From positions 16,597,717 through 16,661,716 of the forward strand of contig NC_071330.1 in the NCBI RefSeq assembly GCF_010183535.1: 64,000 bases of DNA, given 5' to 3'. The stretch comes from Caenorhabditis remanei. Lineage: Eukaryota; Nematoda; Chromadorea; Rhabditida; Rhabditidae. A program made the translations under genes and the position numbers. The notes below the pieces were generated by a model, which was not told where the DNA came from, made no database searches, and saw nothing but the letters and a program-made list of their open reading frames with translations. Of the stretch, positions 11,230 to 22,500 are shown one piece after another. Position 1 is the first letter of the stretch. Each line of letters starts with the position of its first letter.

Positions 11230-12099
11230 GATGGCGGCTGGCGGCGGTACAGACCTAACTGTTGCAGGCGACGAATTCCTGGAGGAGCAGAAACATTGCG
11301 GTTTCGAAATTTTTTGGCTCGGCTCCGTAGACACCACCACGTTCTTTTGCGCAGTTTTTCCAGATTTTTCCTTTTTCGATCCCGATTTTAATCTTGCTAC
11401 TTCCGATATTTGGACATCCTGTAAAAATATTCTTTTGAAAAAACATCTATTCCATGCAAGCGCGCTCTAATGATAACAATTGTTTTGTTTCCAATATTAT
11501 CATAAGAACGCATCTTACTAGGGAAAATCATGGTCTCGGTCTGGAGTTATGGGTCGTGACCTATATCGTTGGAAAGCTTTGAAAATGCTGATTCCAAATA
11601 TATATTCAGTTTTTGCCCTCGAAGCCTGGAATTTGTCATTTTTCCAAACTTTGATCTTTTTCTTGAATACCAGGCCTCGAGGGTAAAAACTGAATATATA
11701 TTTGGAATCAGCATTTTTTCAGCATTCAAGTGATATAGGTCACGACCCATAACTCCAGGTCCATGACCTTCCCTAGTTAGTTACTCACCTCACAGTCTTC
11801 AACCCAATGGACGGATCTGGCACTCCCATGGTTGTTTACAGAAGCGATCGAGTTCTTCTGTAAAAAATACAGTTTATTTGACTAGTAGCACGCTTCTTAC
11901 AGTCGCGCTCTACCGAAACCAAAGAAAATTGTGTGCGAAATTGAGAGACTTAGCCTAACCATACTAAAGAACTGAAACTCCCAAAAACACTTACATGTAA
12001 AGCCAGCTCTCCACGCAGCAACCCGTTTTTGAACAAAACCGACCTAAAAAGTCAGTTTAAAAATAACTAATTAACTAATTAACTCTTTAACTCACCCAT
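11230..12099 (-). pseudogene. Locus A: duplicated exons, probably decayed
   Basis: Minus-strand exon-like blocks with good splice signals: ATG at 12099, 12043-11995, 11857-11789 and 11418-11230. The last two join in phase 0 and stay open for 86 codons; the second is Ser/Lys/Pro-rich and disordered-looking (ends VRSVPPPAAI). Reading on from the ATG at 12099 meets a stop in the third exon, and the open frame of exons 2-4 has no start. All blocks have counterparts in locus B (13.3-16.0 kb). Either an upstream start was missed or this copy is broken. Function unknown. Confidence 0.4.
11517..11777. repeat. MITE family M, copy 2
   Basis: Ends ACTAGGG...CCCTAGT, with the GATTCCAAATATATATTCAG marks inside. 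It lies in an intron of locus A, 12 bp from the exon at 11789, the same relative position as copy 4 in locus B. Confidence 0.85.
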
Positions 12100-12430
12100 A
12101 TTAACCCGTAACTAATAACCAGTAATAAAATTTAGAATTCCATAAAAATCAAATCATAATATTAGTTTTTCGACTCTACTTCCCATTTGAGAGTCATATA
12201 TGAATATTGATATCCAAAAATCCAAAAATCCTTGTTTCCAGTTTTGGGCGTGTCTAATCTTTGGAGCCGCCTAATTAGTACCTTCATCTCAAATTTCATA
12301 TCACCAACTATACGAATTTTCGGTTTAAAAGTAGTTTGAAAACAAATTAGATGTTTGGGGATTAAAAGGAAAATGAAAAGGAAAACATTTAGACCAACTA
12401 TACGAGTTTTCGGTTGAATTATATATTCAG
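12099..12430. repeat. Upstream segment shared by loci A and B
   Basis: About 230 bp around 12,135-12,350, with TAGTTTTTCGACTCTACTTC and GGGCGTGTCTAATCTTTGGA, is nearly identical to 16,009-16,240. It lies upstream of the first exon in each locus, so the promoter was duplicated together with the gene. Confidence 0.75.
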
Positions 12431-12555
12431 AATTTTATTTTGAAAGATTTTTTTGAAAATTTCAGAATATAGGCATGATTATACTCATTTGAACCTGCTT
12501 GACCCCCTGATTCTAGAAATTTAAATTTCATGGGTCTCACGTTAATGGAACTAAG

Positions 12556-13247
12556 AACTGTTTGGCTCAATTGGCAAAGAATGGTCCCAACCGCAAAGAA
12601 CGGTCCCAACCGCGAAGAATGGTCCCAACCGCAAAGAATGGTCCCTCAAAATTTTGGGTGACCCAAATTTCCGAATTACATGGTCCCAACCGCAAAGAAT
12701 GGTCCCTCAAAATTGATACGAAAAAAGGGACGCTAAGTTAATTTGGGGGGGGGGGGGGGCACTCAAAAATTGTTTTTGGGGACTCTGAATCAGTGTGCTG
12801 AAAGATGAACAAAGTTTACAAAATCTGTGTGATTCTTGTGGATACCACTTTTCACCATTCTCTTAGGCTTAGGTTTCTTAGAAATTCGGAAAAAAACTTG
12901 ACAAAAACTACAAAAATTGACAAATTAATAGTTTTTGTCCATTTTTTTTCCGAATTTCTAAGAAACCTAAGCCTAAGAGAATGGTTAAGTAACAAAAAAG
13001 TGCCTCTCCCACGCTTTCAGCCACACACCTTCAGCCAAAAAAATTTAAAATTTTGAGTTGGGACCATTCTTTGCGGTTGGGACCATGTAATTCGGAAATT
13101 TGGGTCACCCAATATTTTGGGACCATTCTTTGCGGTTGGGACCATTCTTTGCGGTAGGGACCATTCAATTCGGAAACTTGTCTCACCCAAAATTTTGGGA
13201 CCATTCTTTGCGGTTGGGACCATTCTTTGCCAATAGAGCCAACAGTT
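12556..13247. repeat. Nested foldback element with GGTCCCAACCGCAAAGAAT units
   Basis: Outer ends AACTG(T)TTGGCTC and GAGCCAACAGTT pair. Both arms hold tandem and broken copies of the 19-bp unit GGTCCCAACCGCAAAGAAT. Inside sits a second perfect-looking palindrome (about 12,858-12,983; arm TTCTCTTAGGCTTAGGTTTC). A poly-G run lies in the left spacer. Confidence 0.75.
12745..12759 (+). repeat. Poly-G tract (15 G)
   Basis: Fifteen consecutive G on the plus strand, inside the foldback element. Long G tracts are rare in nematode DNA and unstable without the FANCJ helicase DOG-1. Confidence 0.95.
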
Positions 13248-13310
13248 TTTATTAATTTTTATTAAAATGAATGAATGACTTATTATTTGATAGAAATAGT
13301 GACAACATAA

Positions 13311-13757
13311 CTATTTTTCTACGAGCTCCTCTTCTACATTGACTTCCAGACTTTTTCCGACAACCCGCATCGTTTCTGCCAGTAACATTCTGAAAAAAAA
13401 ATTGTAGCAAGTGCGCTCTTTTGGAATCGTGTAGGAGTGCGCTCTATTGTTTTGTATTTCTGAGTCACCATATCTATATTGGCTTTGGGACGTTTTGAAA
13501 GCATCAAATTTTGAAAAAATATATATATGACATCTCTACCGTGAAATTAAGCAGAAAATGCCTTTTAAAAAAGTTTTTAAAATGCCAATAAATTTCAGCA
13601 ATTTTGTGCTCAAATAGTCGATCTCAGACCGATTTCAGCCACTGTTCATAAAATTTCATCGATTTTGAGATCAAAGGGCCTACATAACACTTTCCAACTC
13701 ACCAACTCATTTTTCGATCCCCATTTCGATGTTCCCACTTCCAATCTTTGGTCATCC
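13311..13757 (-). other. Locus B: 3' exon-like blocks
   Basis: Two minus-strand blocks with good splice sites: 13757-13698 (acceptor TTTTTACAG, donor GTGAGT; begins like the 11418 exon of locus A, GAT-G-CCAA) and 13389-13311, which is open to a TAG in two frames. How they join the exons upstream is unclear, because the membrane-protein exons at 14514-15110 end in their own stop. They could be a separate or alternative 3' end. Confidence 0.3.
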
Positions 13758-13802
13758 TGTAAAAAGTGTTATTACTTCAATAAGTAATCTATGGTAGTGA
13801 AA

Positions 13803-13862
13803 TGCAAGTGCGCTCTAATGATACCGTTTTTTGTCTCATATTTTATCACTAGAGCGCATTTT
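13803..13862. repeat. Short GTGCGCTCTAATGATA palindrome
   Basis: GTGCGCTCTAATGATA and TATCACTAGAGCGCA face each other across about 30 bp. A partial copy lies at 11,458-11,515, in the matching part of locus A, and fragments at 11,896 and 13,432. Confidence 0.55.
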
Positions 13863-13914
13863 GAATTGAGTCAGTTCGCAGTTATGGGACGTGACTTATA
13901 GCATTGGAAATCTT

Positions 13915-14285
13915 ACTAGAGAAGGTCATGGACTCGGTTTGGAGTTATGGGTCGTGACCTATATCATTGGAAAGCTGAGAAAAAGCTGATTCCAAATATA
14001 TATTCAGTTTTTGCCGTCAAGGTCTGGTATTCAAGAAAAACAAGGTCAAAGTTCGGAAAAAAGTGACAAATTATTGCCTTTCTGGCACGCGAAATCTTTT
14101 TTGCAGTTTTCGCGTATTAAAAAGGCAATAATTTGTCATTTTTTCTAACTTTGACCTTGTTTTTCTTGAATACCAGACCTCGACGGCAAAAACTGAATAT
14201 ATATTTGGAATCAGCTTTTTCTCAGCTTTCCAATGATATAGGTCACGACCCATAACTCCAGACCGAGTCCATGACCTTCCCTAGT
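13915..14285. repeat. MITE family M, copy 3
   Basis: Starts ACTAGAGAAGG and ends CCTTCCCTAGT. Extra length comes from a central inverted segment (ATTATTGCCTTTCTGGC / GCCTTTTTAATACGCG side). A further M fragment (GTTATGGGACGTGACTTATA) abuts its left end at about 13,880. Confidence 0.85.
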
Positions 14286-14513
14286 TAGAAAACGCTGACT
14301 TCAAATTAGAGTATGCGATTAATGACGTAAAATGATAATGAAATCGCAAAAACACAGTGTAAGGAAAAACAACTATCAAAACGGCGTCTGACGATTTTGC
14401 TTTTAACGATTTTCACTTTTTTGACATAAAAAAACTACCGCATTCTTCAAATTTCATAAAACGTGAGCTTTGATTTCAGAATAATGACTTACTTGTTGAT
14501 TTTCATCGATATT

Positions 14514-15980
14514 TCATGATGAGGACCACAAAAGCAAGGAAAAGAAGTGTGTAGATTGTGTGACATCGTAAATATGTGTATTCTTTCCAGCCCTTCTCAT
14601 GGCAAATGTTGTTCCTGTTCCAACGATTAAAACAACGGTAGAGCAAACGGAGACCAGTGAAGTATTGATAGTCTAAAATTAAACATTGACTCGTTGACTG
14701 GAACTGAGTGTGTCACAGCCTTTGAAAGTACTGACCTAGATTTCGAGGCAAGATTACCAGGTTTTTGATCATTATAAGAGTCACCGCGTTGAATACTGAT
14801 GTGAGAACAGTTGCGATACACAATACAAAAAATACGATGGTGAATAAACTGGATATGTTCTAAAATGTCCCACACAGAACTATATTTAAATTAAATGAGA
14901 CAACTCACGTAGTCAGATGTTAGTTGGTATCTATCTCTTGATTCGATATATTTGAAGTAAACTTCTTTGAAGAATGACAACGTTGCAATTGAGGGGACAA
15001 AGAAGACAAAAATCGAATAGAAGTGTGCAGATGGATGTGTATACGGTGTCCGACCAATTTGTACCGACCCGATAGGTGTCTTTGTTTGGGTATCCAACTG
15101 GTTATTCGACCTGCAATTTGGCTCAAATTATTTGACAATGTGACACGCGGTCGAGAAAATTATTCATAGCTTTTTTCGATCTCTTTCAGACTAATCTTTA
15201 AACCTGTCAACAGTAAAACACAGAAGGTTGAAGAGTTCAACCAGTTTGCTCTGTTTTGTGAAATAAGTAGTTAATTTTTCCTATTTCTCACCGATTTTTA
15301 GTCACTTTAAGAAGAAATATATAGTTTCAGGCCAATTTTCAGAGCTACCAACGGTTACAATACTGAAGATTGCCATTTCGGGCTTAAAATCTTTGAAATT
15401 TATAAGATCTTATCAAAAATATTGCTTTTTTTACGGGAATGCCATGGAGTCAGTGTGGAGATATGGGACTTGAGCTATATCATTGGAAAGCTTAGAAAAT
15501 GCTGATTCCAAATACATAGAAAAACTTCAAAATATGCGAAGATGGCAAAACATTTTTGATTTTCGCCTGTTTTTTTTCCAGAACTTCAACCTCATTTTTC
15601 TCGAATACCGGACCTCGAGGGCAAAAACTGAATATATATTTGGAATCAGCGTTTTCTCAGCTTTCCAATTATATAGGTCACGTCAAATAACTTCAAACTG
15701 ACTCCATGACCATCATTAGTTAGTTTCTCACCTCACACTTTTCAACCCAATTGACGAACTTGGCACTCGCACGGTTGCCATAGAGAATCTGTAAAATAAA
15801 AATAGTTTGTTTGGCTATGTACACTGGAAACAGTTAAAAATTTCCATCAAAAATAAAAACAAAACTCACCACTTTTCTTGGTGAGTTCGAATTCTGTTGA
15901 CCCGTTTTTGAACATAACCGATCTAAAAAAATTCGTAATTTTCAGAATTTCAACTAAATGTTTCTCCTCTAACTCACCAT
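14514..15980 (-). CDS. Locus B: candidate three-helix membrane protein, serpentine-receptor-like
   Basis: Minus-strand exons 15110-14909, 14859-14758 and 14672-14514 join in phase 0 and end at TGA. They encode three hydrophobic helices (FYSIFVFFVPSIATLSFF; SLFTIVFFVLCIATVL; SLVSVCSTVVLIVGTG) separated by polar loops. The pattern and the FFVPS motif recall part of a nematode chemosensory serpentine receptor, but that is tentative. Upstream blocks 15788-15732, 15922-15873 and an ATG at 15980-15978 can be joined to give an open 190-aa frame, but only with a GTGGTG donor at 15872 in place of the better GTGAGT at 15869, which would give an immediate stop. Fewer than seven helices suggests a truncated gene or pseudogene. 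The three 3' exons are the solid part. Confidence 0.42.
15433..15720. repeat. MITE family M, copy 4 (degraded ends)
   Basis: GCCATGGAGTCAGTGTGGAG on the left and GACTCCATGACCATCATTAG on the right replace the standard ends; the inner ATATATTTGGAATCAGC mark is intact. It lies 12 bp from the locus B exon at 15732. Confidence 0.75.
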
Positions 15981-16239
15981 ATCTACCCGTAAATAATAAC
16001 CGTTAATAATTTAGAATTCCATAAAAATCATAATATTAGTTTTTCGACTCTACTTCCCATTTGAGAATCATATATGAATATTGAAATCCAAAAATCCAAA
16101 AATCCTTGTTTCCATTTTGGGCGTGTCTAATCTTTGGAGCCGCCTAATTAGTACCTTCATCTCAAATTTCGTATCGCCCACTATACAAATTTTCGGTTTA
16201 AGAGTATTTTGAAAACAAATTAGGGCTATGGAACTGAAA

Positions 16240-16860
16240 AGAGAAATGTTAATCCCTACTATACGAATTCTCGGTTGAAAAGAAGGAAGCTAATTATGAA
16301 TTCAGAAATTTATTTTGAAGGGATTTTAGGAATTCGTGAACTTTCCTGAAGGATAAATGCATTTCTTTTGAAACATGCACATGTCTCGGTTCAGTGAAAC
16401 TGTCTGCAATAGTGAATTACATATTCGGAATCAGTGTGTTGAGAAATCTTCAATAGGATACAAGCCAATTTGGAAAGAACAATTTTCTAAGTTTTACATA
16501 ATAGTTCTATTTAATTTCAAACAATAAGCAATGACAGATGATATCATTTGAGAAAATATATTGATATGATAAGAAAAAAGGAATTTCTCTGACGCCTCCA
16601 TGTCTCTCGACGTCTTCTGTTTTCGTCATCTGTCAAGGAAGACACATGACTCATCACGCGTTGTCATCTATCCCACTTTTTAGATTCTCTCATTTCCTCA
16701 GGGGTCTTTTTCCTATAAATTCCTGCTTTTAAGTTGTATAGGTACTGTTTTATTTTTCGATCTGCCTACTTTCTAGAAAAATATTATATTATTATATTGG
16801 AACTGCTTATACTTATTTCTATTTGGTTTTTTTCAAGGTCTGCTGGTTTTGATATACATT
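16240..16860. other. Divergent intergenic region
   Basis: About 600 bp between locus B and the plus-strand gene at 16865. I see no gene, repeat family or clear TATA box. A TTTTTTTCAAG acceptor-like sequence at about 16,830-16,840 could be the spliced-leader site of the next gene. Confidence 0.5.
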
Positions 16861-16864
16861 GTCA

Positions 16865-18692
16865 ATGCCGGTAAATTTTTAATTCGGGATCATTTCTAAA
16901 ATCGATTATTTTAGGGACGATTGAATAAAATCTGGACTAGGGTTGGGAATCGTCAATTTCTTCCGAATAAAACCGGCTCAGATGTTTGCGATGGTTGGGA
17001 AATAGTGGACACCGAGGAGTTAGGAGAGAAGTTGAAGTCAGGAGATGTTTTGACTGAAGCAATTTTAACTGATGTGAGTGAAATAAATGTTTTTGTAATT
17101 TTTGCCTTAATTTTTATAAATCATCTCATCAATAACTTTTTAGGAAACACTACCGCCGGTGGCCAAGCATTCTGAAGTTTCAATTTCAAAATTTGATGAA
17201 TGTGATGCTGATATTACTGTAGTTCTGCTTAGAAGACAAGACGCAGCTAAAAAAGTCCAACAATTAAAACGAGCTCTAGAAACAGCCCAATCTGTTGGTA
17301 AGAATCATTGTTAGCCGTTTTCTATGACCCAACAATTTCAGTGACCAAAATGAAAACTTGTTCTCAAAACATCCGGTTCTGGGAGTTAGAAGAACGGTTG
17401 AAAATTATTGTGAGTGAAGAATTCAATTGGGTGGACAACAAATGGAAGTTGATAGCTAAAGAGCTATATTTTGATTTACTAAATCTCGAGAAAGGCAACG
17501 AGAAATGTTTTGAGTTTCTGGATTTGGGAAATGTCGACTTGGAGGAAATTGTGGAACAAATTGATGTATCACTGCAATCACTTGGTTTACTGAATAGTCG
17601 GTAAGTTTAGAAAGTGGGGTTTTTTGGTTTTCTGGCTAGTTAAATAACTGTTTTTGAGTTTTTTTTGTGCAAAATAGGCAGTGAATAAGCCAGAAACAGG
17701 ATTTCAGCTAAAAATCTCTTGAAAACTGTCGAAAACCGGTCAAAATTGACCAAATTTGATTTAAGCTCACTATTTTTCAAAGCCGATCTCTAAATAAACT
17801 AATTTTTGATGAGAAGTACTAATTTTCAGAATCTTGAACCTCCACGGCAACCAGTTCTTCACTTTTCAAAATGCGCTCACCAAATTTAGTGGGGGAATAG
17901 TGAAAGTCAATAAAACTAGATTTCGAAGTATGAAGGAGTCTCCTGGTTACCCGAATGCCTATTTTCTTACTCATGTTCTGAGAATTGAAGCAGATATTCT
18001 AGAATTTCAAAAAAGAACTGCTCTGAGTGTTTTGGAAAGTGTTATTTTGGATCAGAAGGAAATGCATAAACCAAATTTGAAATGTAAAAATAAATTGGCG
18101 ATTAGTTTTCATGAGGAAAATATGAAGAGCTGTCTAATCGAAGCAAATGAGAACTGGTCAAACCTTGGAGAGTACTTAAATGATTATCCGTCTAGGGTGA
18201 GTTTCTCAAATGAAATTTTTATATAAAATTATTTTTATAGGAGTTCCAAGAAATCCTGATCCTGCTGGCATTTCTCACATGTTCCTTCAAGCTCAGTTTT
18301 AAGGAATTGTTGAGTTTTCCATCCAACTGTACAGGAGGGACTAAGGAACATTACTTCTCTCTCGAGGTATGTCTCATCAGAACTAATTGAAAAATCTGAC
18401 TGACTTGCATTCAGCCAGCTTGAATTTTTCTATTTTTTATATCTTCCATTTTTCTACAAATTGATTCCAGGAGAAGTTCGAGAAACTAATCGACTTTCAA
18501 CTCATGACCTGGATATTCCATTTTCTCTTGACTATAGAGGTGGGTTGAAACTCACTGGCGTTCAATAACGCTAATTTTTTTTTTCAGGAACATCAGACTT
18601 ATTTTCCAAAGTCACTACGGAATTATTTTCAGGATAAAACCCTCTTTTATACTGAACAGTATCGTAGTTTTTCTATTTCCATTTTCCAATGA
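16865..18692 (+). CDS. Unrecognised 414-aa protein, eight exons
   Basis: Exons 16865-16870, 16915-17073, 17144-17297, 17342-17600, 17830-18196, 18241-18366, 18471-18539 and 18588-18692 join with consistent phase to 414 codons. The first coding exon is only ATG-CCG before a 44-bp intron; the frame is open just upstream of exon 2 without another ATG. No signal peptide. Residues about 75-105 are Lys/Arg/Gln-rich and helical (QDAAKKVQQLKRALETAQ), with further charged helical stretches (ELEERLKIIVSEEFNWVD). Residues about 315-380 are more hydrophobic (ILILLAFLTCSFKL), but not a clear membrane protein. I do not recognise the family. The next gene starts 137 bp downstream. Confidence 0.7.
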
Positions 18693-18828
18693 TTGTGGTA
18701 GAAATTTATTTAAAAATATTCCGCATTTATTTCACTTATTTTCTTTTAACCTGGTAATCCTACCAGCTTTTACATACCTTTATTATTCGCTAAGTTGTTT
18801 TAATCATCAAATTTCAGTACTTTGCAAG

Positions 18829-20710
18829 ATGAGTTATGTTAAAAAAACACTGGTAAGTGAGAAATATCAAATAACATTTGCAAATCTTTAATCTTCAGAA
18901 TGAACTAGCTGAGGACATTGAAGCAGCAAAACTGATAGTCCTGGAGAAAGAAAAGGTGATGGAGAGGCTTGGAGAGTTCTTTAGGGATAGAATATTGAAT
19001 GAACAGGTAAAATTCTTGGACGGACATATTCAAACAGTCAAACTTTTTCAGGAGATTGAAATGAAGACAATGTATGAAGAAGTGCGAAAAAAGTGGACCG
19101 TTTTTATTTCTAAGCAGAATTTGATTATGCTGGAAGTGGGAGTGTTACAGAGGTTCAGAGCTCCTGTGCCAGTCGGGTTTGAGGATAGAGTGAAGGAGCT
19201 GTGAGTTTTTTTTTTTTTAATGGGGTAATTAATCGGTAATTATCCTATGCTAGAACACAACAGAGATTTTCATTAAACAAAAGTGTTCTCTGCTGAGTTA
19301 CTAGGCCATGGAGTCAGTTTGAAGATATGGGACGTGACCTATATCATTGAAAAGCTGAGAAATCGCTGATTTCAAATATATATCCAGTTTTGTCCTTGAG
19401 GTCTGGTATTTGTGGCAAACAAGGTCACAGTCTGGAAAAATAGAGAATCATTACCATATGTAAGGCCTAAGGCTCCAAGTACTTCAAAACGTAGTTTATA
19501 TTTTAAAAACCAACCAAGACCTTCAAAGCTATATTAATACTTTCCGATTTGGTTGAGTTCTGAGAGAGTTAGAAGGATTTTGATAATAGACGCAAAAACT
19601 TTGACTTTTGAGGCTAAGGCTTCACCAAAAACATAAACTCTGGGTTTATCTGTCTGTCGGTGTCTCCAAATGTCTGACGTTTTCAGAAAGTTACAAAGAT
19701 TTGAAAATTGCAAAAAAAAATTACAAACTATTTTTCGCATTTCAGAAAGGTAATAATCTGTCATTTTTATAAATTTTGACATTGTTTTTTTCTCAAATAC
19801 CAGACCTCGAGGGCAAAAACTTAATATATTTAGAATCAGCTTCCCTAGTCACTAGTCAGTCTGATCCAATTTGTAGACAACAAATATTAAAATATATGCA
19901 CCATTAAGCATTAAGTAGTAAGTTAGTGATTCTAATGTAATAATCTCTATTGTAATAATCTCTATTGTTTTTTTAAGCCACTCCGATGATTCTGGGTTTC
20001 CAAACCCGCATTGATAAATTGTGAGTTCATGTGTGATGTGCGTGCGTGTGTGTGCTTCTCCCTTTTTTTTCACCCTTATGTCCGCATGAAACCAATTATG
20101 AAAAACTGTCAAACCGCTTCAGATCCCTTCAATCCCAAGAAATTTGTGAGTCTCTGGGAAAACTGACAATTCAATTGGATCTGATCGAATTGAGCCACCG
20201 GGAACCGTTAGTGCAATTTTACGCGTCCATGATGGGTTATATCGGAAAATTACGGGAAACAATAGGAAATTTAATGGAATTGGTGGAAATAAACGATGTC
20301 AGCAATAACGGAACCCTCCGGGAAAAGATTTTCGAGTGGGCGACTACCTCTGGAGAGATGTACACTGAGTTTGCAAGACACCTGTTATATATATACCAAC
20401 GGATCATAGGGAGGATAATGAATTGCAGGTGACTAAACGCGCTCCACCGGAAGGAATTCCGATTAATTTTGGGAAATCATTTAGAGAACGCTTCTAACAC
20501 GAATCAAAACGATATGCACACCGTCTTGGCTTCTTGATTACGCTGAAGCGGTGGGGGTAATCAGCATTTATCGTTTTGCTCTCAATTTTATTTTTACCTA
20601 TTTTTCAGCAGAACCGTGAGATGGAGCAGTATAGGAACCGGATAGAGGCGTATGAAACAGAACTGGAAGCTTTGACAACTACAATCTGGTCTTTCTTGGA
20701 TTATGAGTAA
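18829..20710 (+). CDS. Unrecognised coiled-coil-like protein, 5 exons; 3' end uncertain
   Basis: Exons 18829-18852, 18899-19006, 19052-19200 and 20123-20428 join with matching phases (0, 0, 2) and give 195 codons of charged, mostly helical protein (LIVLEKEKVMERLGEFF; HREPLVQFYASMMGYIGK). The ATG follows TTTCAG at 18814-18817 by 12 bp, consistent with trans-splicing. A last exon, 20609-20710, has a coding-looking frame (NREMEQYRNRIEAYETELEA, stop at 20708), but exon 4 ends in phase 2 and this frame needs phase 0; the phase that fits gives only 12 more residues. A missed small exon, a frameshift, or a short C terminus are all possible. Intron 3 (about 920 bp) holds MITE M copy 5. Confidence 0.58.
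19300..19849. repeat. MITE family M, copy 5 (with extra internal DNA)
   Basis: Starts ACTAGGCCATGGAGTCAG and ends CTTCCCTAGT. Inner marks CAAATATATATCCAG and CCTCGAGGGCAAAAACTTAA face each other, but about 290 bp of other sequence (19,440-19,735) fills the centre. Confidence 0.75.
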
Positions 20711-22439
20711 CAATTTTTTTAACTGATGATTTATGGTATTTATTTTCTATGTATAAATTTTTATTGTACTTATTTATTTTGTTGTATATAATTGTAAATA
20801 TTGTATAAATAATGTATATAATTGTAACTTTTTTCAACGGGTTAATTAAGAAGAAAAAAGAATAAACTATAAATTCACAGCTTCCTGCTCGTTTAGTGTT
20901 CGTTGTTACAATTTGATGGTTGTCGCAAAATTTTCCTGTTGAAAACGCTTCAGGTCTTTGACTTATTTGAACATCCAGAAAACTCTTGTATTCTCCCCCA
21001 TATTTACAGCCTTTCATGAGAGAAATTTATTTTTACGATACATGCTCTATTCGTCTGTACAAACTACAATTTTCAACATCATATTGGATTTTAGGCATTT
21101 TTTCTTGTTGGACATATCAATTGACTTGTTTTCTCACGTTTCGCACGTCAAACCTGGAGACTTTTGAAGAAAAATGCTCATCCGTGGGAAGTTAGACCAC
21201 AAACATCTAAAAAAAAACAACATTTTCATACAATCCACTGCCCGTATGCCAAGAATTCTTCTAGTTAAGCTTCACCCTGACGACACCTAAACTGATTCAG
21301 ACAGTCCACACGGTTCATTAGTATATGCACGTATCCCACTCTCAAAATATTTTTAACATCGCTGAAATTATGACGAACCATGTCTTCAGGGTATCTGTGA
21401 CGCCAGTGAATGTCACAGACAAATCGGATTCTCGTGATTTCCAAGAGTTCAAAACATGTATAATTATGGAACAAGTGATCACGAAGAGAAATTTTCTGAG
21501 AACTGCAAATATCAACGTTAATTATAAATGGACATCTAATCTATGTTGCCAAACTTTAGCGAATCAACAGACATGACGTTGAAAGGAAAATGAGAAGACG
21601 TTGGAACCCTTAATAGAACGGCATGCTCGAATTTTTATATTCAGGTTTTTTTCCAGATGTGTAGTTTTTATCAATTCCGACCCAGAAAATGTTGTCCTGA
21701 TTTGTCTGGTCTTTCTGGAAAAAAGAAAAAAAAATTTATTTACAGTTTGAATCGAATTTTTTGCTTCCAATAATTCTGTGTTCTACTCAGATATTTATTC
21801 TCAGATTATCCCCCATTCAAAAAACTGCGACTGAAAACCAATCAAGACGGAGAAAAGTTTGAGAATATCGGATTTTAGGATAAGAATATCTGCGGGATTG
21901 AGATATCATTATCCATCTGCATCCTAAGTGCCGGATTATGAAATGTTGGCTGAAACTGGATTATGACAACAATAAATACCATTAAATGGAAAGGAAACCA
22001 TTAGTGAAAACCTTTTAGCACTAATTCCTGTCTGAAAAATGGAATTATTTCAGAAGATCGAGGATTGCATGAACAAAATCTAAAAAACAGGGCTATAATG
22101 GAGAAATTGTCTTAAAAACTCATTACGTCTGTCTGTGTGTCTGTCCGGATGTCCAGATTTACGTATTTTGTTTTGCGAGTTCTGCAGAAGTGAATTTTGG
22201 AATACATGAGTTGTAAATGGCAGTGATAAACGCTACGGAGTTTGAATTTTCCGGAAATTTACATTTTGTAGTTAACGACATTTTTGACGAGGTTCTCATT
22301 ACTTGAAAATACAGTACCACAAAAACTAGGAGAATTCTGTAAAAAATGTATTTTTGCAATTCCCAGTATCTAAATACACGGCTATGGACACGTGAGAATT
22401 CATTAATCCCTTCAAAGCAGAAGAGGGAAGAAATCAGAA

Positions 22440-22500
22440 GTGCACATGACCAAACATTTGCACTTATAAAAGGGCAGGTGCTCCGAGGATTTGGCTCATT
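22440..22500 (+). promoter_or_regulatory. TATA-core module, copy 2
   Basis: GTGCACATGACCAAACATTT, TATAAAAGGGCAGG, then GCTCCGAGGATTTGGCTCAT. The best preserved copy. Confidence 0.45.

Noticed and set aside
11081..11470. 129-codon plus-strand frame
   Set aside because: It is the antisense shadow of the locus A exon at 11230-11418, which has good splice sites on the minus strand.
20046..20122. Extending orphan gene 2 exon 4 upstream to an ATG at 20046
   Set aside because: The CTTCAG acceptor at 20117-20122 restores the phase of exon 3 exactly, and the upstream residues are low quality.
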